Origin: SMYC01 sp963578475
Lineage (GTDB): Bacteria; Acidobacteriota; Vicinamibacteria; Marinacidobacterales; SMYC01
Length of the DNA stretch: 64,000 bases
Direction: 5' to 3'
Assembly: GCA_963578475.1 (NCBI GenBank)
Contig: CAUZCL010000015.1
Coordinates: forward strand, 1 to 64,000
A program made the position numbers and the translations under genes. The stretch's first letter is position 1. Each line of letters starts with the position of its first letter. Below are positions 54,022 to 61,720 of this stretch, piece after piece. Below the pieces are notes generated by a model. It saw nothing but the letters and a program-made list of their open reading frames with translations. It was not told the origin of the DNA and searched no databases.

Positions 54022-54840
54022 ATGCGGCTAGATTCTCTCCATGTCTCGCCGCCGGAACGCGCCTTGGCCCGTATGAGATCGGCTCCCCCATCGAGATCAA
54101 TCTCCCATACGCAAGCGGTCGTTGCCTTCACGCTCGCCGCGGTGACGATTGTAGTCGCGGTCGTTCTCGCCACCATCTTGTTTCCCGGGGGGTTCGACTG
54201 GGTCTACACGGTGATGTCCACCCTAGCCTCGCGGAGGCACAACCCCGATGGCAGCGTCTTTTTCGCAGCGGGGCTGGTTGTCTCGCTCGCACTCCTGTGG
54301 CCCGCGACCGCATGGATTCGTGAATGTGATTTCGCGGCTCACCGGGTCGCGAAGTTCGGCCTTCGGTCCTTGCAACTAGGCATCGTCCTGGGCGTGGCGG
54401 TCGGTCTGGAGCGCCTGTTCTTCTATGACCTCTCCCAAATCGTGCGGAAAGGCCACGAGATCCTGGCAGTCCTTTCCTTCCTCTGCCTCTACGCCGGCGT
54501 CCTTGACCTGCAAATTCACCGCGTGCGTTTGCGCCAAGTCTCGTTCTGGCCCACGTTGTTCGCCATCGGACCGCTCGTCGCCATCGGTCTCAGCCAGCTG
54601 GGGCTCTACCTCGATCAGCGTGACCTCGGTTGGGTCGACACCAGCTGGCGGGAGATGGGCGTGCCCCTATGGCTGAGCTTCGCCTTCTGGCAGTGGCTGG
54701 CAACGGCCGCTTTGTGGGCCTCGTTCGGTCACCTCGTCTTCTCAAGCCGTTCTTCGCACGTCAAGGATCCCGCTCAATCTGGCGCCAGCGAGAACGAACC
54801 ACCTGGGGCAGTCACGCACCGGGGCTGGACGCAGGGTTAG
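54022..54840 (+). CDS. multi-pass membrane protein, DUF998-like
   Basis: 272 residues, about six helices: AVVAFTLAAVTIVVAVVLAT, ILFPGGFDWVYTVMSTLASR, FFAAGLVVSLALLWPATAW, LGIVLGVAVGLERLFFYD, HEILAVLSFLCLYAGVLDLQ and WLSFAFWQWLATAALWASFG. The organisation resembles DUF998-type membrane proteins of unknown function; the family call is tentative. ATG 54022 chosen; 54073 is an alternative. Confidence 0.6.
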   Translation: MRLDSLHVSPPERALARMRSAPPSRSISHTQAVVAFTLAAVTIVVAVVLATILFPGGFDWVYTVMSTLASRRHNPDGSVFFAAGLVVSLALLWPATAWIRECDFAAHRVAKFGLRSLQLGIVLGVAVGLERLFFYDLSQIVRKGHEILAVLSFLCLYAGVLDLQIHRVRLRQVSFWPTLFAIGPLVAIGLSQLGLYLDQRDLGWVDTSWREMGVPLWLSFAFWQWLATAALWASFGHLVFSSRSSHVKDPAQSGASENEPPGAVTHRGWTQG

Positions 54841-55196
54841 CTGTCCTCTCTGTCGCGGCGCGAACCTCAGCGGGCTCCCTTCCGCCAAGCTCGTTGACAC
54901 ACGCTGTCGGGTTCTTGACAGCTCGGTTGGTCAGCGGGAGCGCTTTGAAGGCGATTTTGGCTCCCACGGACGTGATACCGTAGGGTCAAAATATTCGAAC
55001 GACAATCAGGTCAGCAAGTTCGGCGGACCCCGCGGGCCGGTTGAACCCGCCCTTCCTGTCGGATAGGTATTCCAGTTCTTCGGGGAGTCGCGATGGACTG
55101 GAAGACCATGCTGGCCTATATCTCAGGATCCGTGGATGAGGAGCTGCTCCTGCGGAACGAGTATCTTGTGGCCGAAAATCGAATTCTTCGAAACCA

Positions 55197-55436
55197 GTCC
55201 GTCGACACGAGCACGCGGCGCTCGAACGTGCCCCTGTCGAATAGCCAGAGATCTCTACCATCGTCCGTGGACAGGAAGTAGCTGAGGTGCCCTTCGGGGG
55301 TCCAGCGTATTTGAGAAGGCGCGGGCGACGACAGGTCACCGCCATAAATGGCTTCGATGGTGAGTTTCTTGGGCTGCGCTTCCGCGAGAGCGAAGGGCAG
55401 AAGCGACAAGAGGACGAGAGCCGTCGAGCGAGGCAT
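55197..55436 (-). pseudogene. N-terminal fragment of a dipeptidyl peptidase IV-like protein
   Basis: 80 residues: a signal peptide (TALVLLSLLPFALAEAQP), then LTIEAIYGGDLSSPAPSQIR, WTPEGHLSYFL and DLWLFDRGTFERRVLVST match the start of prolyl oligopeptidase family DPP-IV propellers. The match then ends; the rest of the propeller and the hydrolase domain are gone. The remainder of the 54841-55560 gap shows no other gene I can support. Confidence 0.55.
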
Positions 55437-55561
55437 AGCGTGTGGAACCTCCTAGAGTGTCCCAGAAGGTACCAGCCCTGGCGCAACGCTTCAACATTCA
55501 GCCGCTCTGCTTTGACGACATACGCTCGATCCTTTCGGTCCACCCGCTATGTGCCGTCAGA

Positions 55562-55567
55562 GCTACA
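55562..55567 (+). promoter_or_regulatory. -10 element TACAAT for the O-acylation operon
   Basis: TACAAT lies about 30 nt before ATG 55598 and an AAAGGA ribosome site sits between. It would drive the four-gene operon to 61392. Confidence 0.45.
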
Positions 55568-55597
55568 ATGTACCGGGGGCGCCAGGGTAAAGGACAT

Positions 55598-57127
55598 ATG
55601 GGGCAGGTGTTTCGAGCAAGACGTTTGTGGCTTTCGGGGGGGTTCCGCGCACTCGCGCTCGCGGTTGTCGTGTCGTGCGGCGCCCCGGGTCCGTCCGGGC
55701 GAGACGCTTCGAGTGATGATCTCCTTGGGGAGGTGGGCAAACTGGACGCGGACGTTCTAGGCGCCGGTGAGAGGGACGACGCGGATGGGAGTGTTATACC
55801 GACCGAGCCGGAAGCACTGCGCAAGCTTACCGGGGCGCGCACCCGGGTCGTCTGGACCCAGGACGTCGCCGACGGGACGGATATCCTCAGCGCGGGCGAC
55901 CAACTCCTCTTGATGGGCCATGACACCGACGATGGGCGGGGCGAGCGAGCGCTCCTCGCGACACCCGCCAACTATGCCAAGCCCCTGATGACGCCTCTCG
56001 GCAACCGGGTGGTGTTCTCCGACTATCAGAGGAAGAGCGCCTTCGTCGTGAACTGGGATGGATCCGGATTGAGACGGCTCGGCGCCGGGTTCGCGCTCGC
56101 CACCTGGATCGACCCGGAATCGCGCGTCGAATGGGTCTACATCGGCACGGACGAGGCGCCCACCCGGGCGCCTTCCTATCGCACCGTGACGCGGCACCAG
56201 ATCGACCGAGGGGACGTGAGCGAAGTCGTCTGGGACAAAAAGCCAGTGAACCACAACAGCTTTCAGCTTTCTGCCGATGGTCGGCTCGCCGGCGGACTAT
56301 TCCCCTGGCCCCATGCCGGAGTGGCGGAGCTGCCCAACGGCTCGTTCCGCCCTCTGGGAACGGGATGCTGGACGGCTCTGGCCGGTGGCTCGAGCTCACT
56401 GCTATGGTACTTCGACGGGTCTCACCGGAACCTGACCATGGTAGATGTGGAGCGTGACGAGCGGTGGCGCGTCAACATCAATGACGCCCCCGGTATCAAG
56501 GGGTATGAGATCTATCATCCTCGTTGGGCCAACCATCCGCGGTTCCTCACGATAACCGGTCCCTACACGGTGGGCGACGATGCGAACAAGATCCGCGCCG
56601 GTGGTCGACAAGTCGAGATCTACCTCGGGAGGTTTGCCGCGGATTTCGCCTCGGTCGAAGGCTGGGTCCGGGTGACGAACAATCAGCGCGCGGACTTCTA
56701 CCCGGATGCCTGGATCGATCCGACCGGCGAGCTCCCGGCCAGCGTGGTGCGTGACGTCCAGCGTGAAGCAGGACGTCCGATAGAGGAGGGGAGCGACCAG
56801 CGGGCCCCGCTGGTCGTCGAGGCACGAGTGATCGAGAGCGTGCCCATTCCCACCCCCGAGTCGATTCTCCCCTATCGGCGTGCGCTGCTCGTCAACGAAT
56901 ACGAAGTCCTGCGCGTTGTCTCCGGCGCCTACGAAGAAAAGAAGATTCTCGTTGCGCACTGGGTGATTCGTGACGCTCAGGTGCTCGACACTGCGGCGCG
57001 GGAACGAGGTGAGATCTTTCAAATGTCACTCTCCCTCTACGACGAGCACGAGGAGCTGGAAGGAGAACGCCTGGTCATGGATAGCGATGCTTTCGACTTG
57101 AGCCTCTATTACGACATCGACCGCTAA
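55598..57127 (+). CDS. lipoprotein of the polysaccharide O-acylation operon
   Basis: 509 residues. Lipobox with Cys in LALAVVVSCGAPG (about residue 27). The body has propeller-like strands (ILSAGDQLLLMGHD; LMTPLGNRVVFSDY; AFVVNWDGSGLRRLG; NSFQLSADGRLAGG) and a C-terminal beta domain (VNEYEVLRVVSGAYEEKKIL) that mentions no catalytic motif I know. Lies 10 nt before the MBOAT gene in the same direction. Probably binds the glycan or scaffolds the complex in the periplasm. No named family recognised. Confidence 0.6.
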   Translation: MGQVFRARRLWLSGGFRALALAVVVSCGAPGPSGRDASSDDLLGEVGKLDADVLGAGERDDADGSVIPTEPEALRKLTGARTRVVWTQDVADGTDILSAGDQLLLMGHDTDDGRGERALLATPANYAKPLMTPLGNRVVFSDYQRKSAFVVNWDGSGLRRLGAGFALATWIDPESRVEWVYIGTDEAPTRAPSYRTVTRHQIDRGDVSEVVWDKKPVNHNSFQLSADGRLAGGLFPWPHAGVAELPNGSFRPLGTGCWTALAGGSSSLLWYFDGSHRNLTMVDVERDERWRVNINDAPGIKGYEIYHPRWANHPRFLTITGPYTVGDDANKIRAGGRQVEIYLGRFAADFASVEGWVRVTNNQRADFYPDAWIDPTGELPASVVRDVQREAGRPIEEGSDQRAPLVVEARVIESVPIPTPESILPYRRALLVNEYEVLRVVSGAYEEKKILVAHWVIRDAQVLDTAARERGEIFQMSLSLYDEHEELEGERLVMDSDAFDLSLYYDIDR

Positions 57128-57137
57128 GGACTGGACA

Positions 57138-58595
57138 GTGGTCTTCAGCTCGTACCTTTTCCTTTTTTATTACCTTCCGGTCGTCCTGCTGCTCTACTAC
57201 GCTTCGCCGCGCCGGGGCAGGCACCTGATCCTCACCCTGATGAGCTATCTGTTCTACGGGTGGGCGAACCCGCTATTCGTGTTCCTCCTGCTCGCTTCGA
57301 CGACGATCGACTACTTCTGCGGGCTGGTGATTGCCCACCGCGGTTTCGGCGGCTGGGGCCGTCCGATCCAGAAGCTTCCGCCTGCAACGCCGCGGACACG
57401 GGCGCAGCGCATCGCGGTCACCCTATCCATCATCTCCAACCTGTCGCTGCTAGGCTTTTTCAAGTATTTCAATTTTGTCGCGGACAACTTCGACGTGATC
57501 GTGGGCTGGCTTGGGCTGCCGGAGCTCCAGATCCAGCGCGTGGTCACGGTGGTGTTGCCCCTGGGAATCAGCTTCTACACATTCCAGTCGATGAGCTACA
57601 CCATCGACGTTTACCGCGGTCATGCGCGAGCGCTCCGCAACTTCATCGACTTCGCATGCTACGTCTCGATGTTTCCTCAGTTGGTCGCCGGGCCCATCAT
57701 CCGATTCTCCGAGGTGGCCGCCCAGCTCGCCGAGCGGACCCACACCGTCACCAAGCTCGCCCGGGGGGTCGCCTTCATCAGCCTTGGTCTCGCCAAGAAG
57801 GTCCTGCTCGCCAATCCTTGTGGCAAGGTGGCCGACGTGGCCTTCGAGGCCGGCTCGATCGGGGTGGTGGACGCCTGGTACGGCGTCATCGCCTATGCGT
57901 TCCAGATCTATTTCGATTTCAGCGCCTACTCGGACATGGCGATCGGGCTCGGCCTCATGTTGGGATTCGTCTTCTCCAAAAACTTCGACTCTCCGTATCT
58001 CGCGCAATCGATCACCGAGTTCTGGCGGCGCTGGCACATTTCGTTGTCCACCTGGCTCCGGGACTACCTCTATATGCCGCTGGGCGGGAGTCGCAAGGGA
58101 AGGTGGAGGACGTATCGGAACCTAGCCGTGGTCATGCTTTTTGGCGGCTTGTGGCACGGTGCGGCCTGGAACTTCCTCGTCTGGGGAGGGTTGCATGGAA
58201 TCTTGCTCGCCGCCGAGCGGCTGCGAGGAAAGAGCTCCCCGTATGAGTGGCTGCCCAAAGTGGGTCGCCAGGCGGTAACCTTCGTCCTGGTGCTCATCAC
58301 CTGGGTGTTTTTTCGCGCGGACGACCTGCCGGGCGCGCTCTTCTACCTCCGAAGCATGTTCGGGCTCGCGGCCGTGCACGAAACGGCCGGGCTTCTGGGC
58401 GGGATCCTGTACCAGCCGTATTATCTGGGGACGATGGTGCTTGCGGCGCTTTTGACCTGGACCTGTCCCCAGACCTGGGACTGGACGCGAACGATCCCAC
58501 CATGGAAGATGCTCGCGATCGTAGGGCTCTGGCTGGCCTGCGTTGCGGTGCTCGCAACGCAGGCGTACAACCCGTTCATCTATTTCATCTTCTAA
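57138..58595 (+). CDS. MBOAT O-acyltransferase, AlgI-like
   Basis: 485 residues, about 11 helices, GTG start. AlgI hallmarks: VFSSYLFLFYYLPVVLLLYY, LSLLGFFKYFNFVADNFD, GISFYTFQSMSYTIDVYRG, FPQLVAGPIIRFSEV, FDFSAYSDMAIGLGLMLGF, ITEFWRRWHISLSTWLRDY and the catalytic His in GGLWHGAAWNFLVWGG. Moves acetyl groups across the inner membrane for transfer to an exported polysaccharide by the AlgJ/X-like partners downstream. Stop overlaps the next start (TAATG). Confidence 0.92.
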   Translation: MVFSSYLFLFYYLPVVLLLYYASPRRGRHLILTLMSYLFYGWANPLFVFLLLASTTIDYFCGLVIAHRGFGGWGRPIQKLPPATPRTRAQRIAVTLSIISNLSLLGFFKYFNFVADNFDVIVGWLGLPELQIQRVVTVVLPLGISFYTFQSMSYTIDVYRGHARALRNFIDFACYVSMFPQLVAGPIIRFSEVAAQLAERTHTVTKLARGVAFISLGLAKKVLLANPCGKVADVAFEAGSIGVVDAWYGVIAYAFQIYFDFSAYSDMAIGLGLMLGFVFSKNFDSPYLAQSITEFWRRWHISLSTWLRDYLYMPLGGSRKGRWRTYRNLAVVMLFGGLWHGAAWNFLVWGGLHGILLAAERLRGKSSPYEWLPKVGRQAVTFVLVLITWVFFRADDLPGALFYLRSMFGLAAVHETAGLLGGILYQPYYLGTMVLAALLTWTCPQTWDWTRTIPPWKMLAIVGLWLACVAVLATQAYNPFIYFIF

Positions 58596-60322
58596 TGAGG
58601 AGCAAGCCACCGATGCCGCCGATGCCGCCGATGCTGGAAGTCTCGCTGCAGCAAAGCCGGGAGTCACTCGCCCAGGAGCAAGTCGGTCGGACGAACGTGG
58701 GAAGGGGAACGGCCCTCGCTTTGGTGGTGCAGTTTCTGCTCGTGGTGGGTGCAGCGCCGATCCACGAGCTCGTTTACGACCGCGGTCAGCCCGAGGCGAC
58801 CGATCGGTTTCGCGGACGACTGTCACGCCTGGCGGACGCGCTCTGGCCGCCGTCCGGTCCACCGGACATCGCGACATCGCTCGTGTCGCGGGTCGTCACG
58901 TGGAACCGCGCGCTCATCACCGAGCTCGAGCGATTCGAAGACGAGGCTGAGGACCTCTCACGCCTTGGGCTTAAGCTCCGGCCCCCCACACAATACCTGA
59001 TGGCCCGCCTCGGCGCGGGAACCGAACAGGCCTATGTCGGGCGCAGCGGTTGGCTATTCTATCGCCAGGACCTGGACTTCCTTACCGGCGCCGACTTGCT
59101 CGACTCGAGCCAGCTTGCCCGGCGCCGCGGCGATCTCGCGGCGGGCCCGCAACCGGATCCCCGCCCCGCCATTCGCCACCTGAACGCGCAGCTCGACGCC
59201 CGGGGGGTCCGGCTCGTCCTCATGCCGACGCCCGTCAAGCCGACCCTTCATCCCGAACGCTTCGCCCGCGGTTTCGAGGGCCGCGAGGATCCGCTACGAC
59301 CCGATTCCTATCGGGCATTGTTCGAGGAGCTCGAACGCGAAGGTGTCCTCGTCTTCGATGCGGCCGCGGCTCTTTCCGAAGCAAAACGCCATACGGGAAC
59401 GTCCTACTTGAAGACCGACACGCACTGGCGACCCGAAGCGATGGAGCGCGTGGCCGCGCGTCTGGGAGATTTTTTGACGCGGCACGTGGATCTGCCGCCG
59501 CTGCCGCCGGCCGGCTTCGTCGGTGAACCCGTGGAGGTCGCGAACGTGGGCGACGTCGCCCGCATGCTGGATCTGCCGGGGTGGCAGGATCGCTACCCGG
59601 CGGAGCGCGTCCGCTTGCGTCAGATCCGCACCGCGGATCACGCGCGGTGGCGGCCGAATCCCTCGTCGGATGTCCTCTTGCTCGGGGACAGTTTCAGCAA
59701 CATCTACTCTCTCGCCGAGATGGGATGGGGTGAGTCCGCCGGACTCGCCGAGCAGCTGAGTTTCGTCATGCAGCGGCCCCTCGACCGCATTGTCCAGAAC
59801 GCCGACGGCGCCTTCGCGACCCGCGAGCTTCTCGCAAGGGAGCTGTCGCGCGGGAGGGATCGCCTCGCGGGCAAGCGCGTCGTGATCTTCCAGTTCGCGG
59901 AGCGGGAGCTGGCAACGGGGGACTGGAAGCGGATCGAGCTCGGACTGAGCGAGTCAGCGCCCGGACGGTTCTTCGTTCCCGTCGCGGGCGAGACGGTTCT
60001 CGTCTCCGGCACGATCCTGGAGATCGCTCCGATCCCGCGCCCGGGCACGGTCCCGTACGCAGACCACATCGCGGCGCTGCACCTCGTCGATCTTTCGAGC
60101 GATCGGGCCGGCGTCGCGGGGAGACAAGCGGTCGTTTACGTGTGGGGCATGCGCGATCACGTCATACAGGAAGCCGCACGGTTTCGCGCAGGAGACTCGA
60201 TCTCTCTCCGCCTCCGGCCGTGGGCGGATGTGGCGAGCGACTACGACGGTATAAAGCGTACGGAGCTTTCGAACGATGACGTGCAGCTCGAAGAGCCGGC
60301 CTGGGGCGAGGTAGTTGATTGA
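58595..60322 (+). CDS. AlgJ/AlgX-like SGNH acetyltransferase with N-terminal membrane anchor
   Basis: 575 residues. N-terminal Pro-Met repeat (coded by a 9-bp tandem repeat at 58611-58634), one membrane helix (LALVVQFLLVVGAAPIHEL), then the AlgJ/X catalytic fold: SGWLFYRQDLDFLTG, HPERFARGF, DTHWRPEAMERVA (catalytic Asp-x2-His pair) and LLLGDSFSNIYSL with the nucleophilic Ser. A C-terminal beta domain (about 430-575) follows. Transfers acetyl to the periplasmic polysaccharide. Coupled to both neighbours (TAATG, TGATG). Confidence 0.87.
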   Translation: MRSKPPMPPMPPMLEVSLQQSRESLAQEQVGRTNVGRGTALALVVQFLLVVGAAPIHELVYDRGQPEATDRFRGRLSRLADALWPPSGPPDIATSLVSRVVTWNRALITELERFEDEAEDLSRLGLKLRPPTQYLMARLGAGTEQAYVGRSGWLFYRQDLDFLTGADLLDSSQLARRRGDLAAGPQPDPRPAIRHLNAQLDARGVRLVLMPTPVKPTLHPERFARGFEGREDPLRPDSYRALFEELEREGVLVFDAAAALSEAKRHTGTSYLKTDTHWRPEAMERVAARLGDFLTRHVDLPPLPPAGFVGEPVEVANVGDVARMLDLPGWQDRYPAERVRLRQIRTADHARWRPNPSSDVLLLGDSFSNIYSLAEMGWGESAGLAEQLSFVMQRPLDRIVQNADGAFATRELLARELSRGRDRLAGKRVVIFQFAERELATGDWKRIELGLSESAPGRFFVPVAGETVLVSGTILEIAPIPRPGTVPYADHIAALHLVDLSSDRAGVAGRQAVVYVWGMRDHVIQEAARFRAGDSISLRLRPWADVASDYDGIKRTELSNDDVQLEEPAWGEVVD

Positions 60323-61392
60323 TGGTTCGCGCGCGACTCCTCGTTATCCTGGCGGTCTCCATTCTCACCGTCTCCTGTAACGGACAAACGACTCGAGCTC
60401 CCGAACCTACCTCGCTTTTCGATGAGTGGACGGCACTGGCTCGCACCGCCGAGCAGCAGGAGACGATGGTGGTCGAGGGCGCCGACGGCTGGCTGTTCCT
60501 CGCCTCGGAGCTGCGACATCTCGGCGCCGGCCCGTTCTGGGGCGCTTCCGCGGCCGCGGTGAGCAGGGCTCGACGACCCGAGTGGGCGGACCCGCTGCCG
60601 GCGATCCTAGACATGCGCGATCAGCTGCGCCAGGCAGGCGTCGAGCTCATGATCGTGCCGGTCCCTCCGAAGAGCATCATCTACCCTGACAAACTTCCAT
60701 CGAGCGTCCCTCTCGATGCGGAGTCGGCGCCGCGTCTCGACGTACATCATCAGACGTTCTACGACCTGCTTCGCACGAACGGGGTCGAGGTTCTGGACCT
60801 GACCTCCCTCTTCCTTTCCAATCGACGGCACGAGAAAGACCATCTGTACTGCCGGCAGGATACCCACTGGTCGGGAGCGGCCACCGTCCTCGCGGCAGAA
60901 CGGATCGCCGCTGAGCTCACGACCCGACCGTGGTTCGACGACGTGCCCAAGACAACGTTCCAGAGCGAGTGGAAACAAGTCGAGATTGCCGGTGATCTCT
61001 GGACGGCGCTCGACGATCCCACGCTGGCCAGGGAGCGTCTCTCGTTGCGTTTCGTGGGAACGGGCTCCGCAGACGCACGGATTCCCGTCGAGCCCGATCC
61101 GTCGAGTCGCGTCGTGCTGCTGGGCGACAGCCATACCCTGGTGTTTCATGCGGGCGGCGATATGCACGCCGAGGGCGCCGGTCTGGCCGATCAGCTCGCC
61201 CAAGAGCTGGGGTTTGCAGTGGACGTCGTCGGAGTGCGCGGCTCGGGGGCCACCGCAGCAAGGATCAACCTCCTGCGCCGCGCGCAAAGGGCGCCCGGCT
61301 ACTGGGCCAACAAGCGGCTCGTCCTATGGTGCTTCGCCGCCCGGGAGCTCACCGAGAGCGACGGCTGGCGGCTCGTCCCGATCGGTTCGTAG
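60322..61392 (+). CDS. AlgJ/AlgX-like SGNH acetyltransferase, lipoprotein
   Basis: 356 residues; lipobox ILTVSC with Cys at about residue 18. Catalytic set: GADGWLFLASELRHL, PVPPKSIIYPDKLP, RQDTHWSGAATVLAAERIA and VVLLGDSHTLVFHAGG (Ser replaced in context GDSH), then DVVGVRGSGATAARINLLRR. Shorter than the first AlgJ-like protein and lacking its C-terminal beta domain. Two paralogues in one operon suggest two acceptor sites or an ordered relay. Last gene; a 328-nt gap follows. Confidence 0.87.
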   Translation: MVRARLLVILAVSILTVSCNGQTTRAPEPTSLFDEWTALARTAEQQETMVVEGADGWLFLASELRHLGAGPFWGASAAAVSRARRPEWADPLPAILDMRDQLRQAGVELMIVPVPPKSIIYPDKLPSSVPLDAESAPRLDVHHQTFYDLLRTNGVEVLDLTSLFLSNRRHEKDHLYCRQDTHWSGAATVLAAERIAAELTTRPWFDDVPKTTFQSEWKQVEIAGDLWTALDDPTLARERLSLRFVGTGSADARIPVEPDPSSRVVLLGDSHTLVFHAGGDMHAEGAGLADQLAQELGFAVDVVGVRGSGATAARINLLRRAQRAPGYWANKRLVLWCFAARELTESDGWRLVPIGS

Positions 61393-61720
61393 AATGCGGC
61401 GATGGTTCGGAGGACCGGGACGAGAAGCGCGACGGGCGCATCGAAACCAGCGCGCAAAAGGGCTCGAGATTTAGATGACGAACTTCTGCTACAGGACACT
61501 AGAATCCTCACGCAATCCAGCGCGAGATTCGTTTCGTAGACCTGCCCCGCCGCCGCCTGCCCAAGCCCCATCAAAGCGCACGCGACGCCAGCCCACTTTT
61601 CTTCCGCATGAGTTAACATCATTACAAGCGGGCCGCTCGCGACGCACTTGCAAATGGCCTCGATATCCACTATGAATAATCGGATCACGGGGCGTTCGAG
61701 GCGACTATAGGCAACAATCG

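Noticed and set aside
54986..55543. 185-codon minus-strand open frame
   Set aside because: Runs through the DPP-IV fragment in another frame; composition is irregular and no motif supports it.
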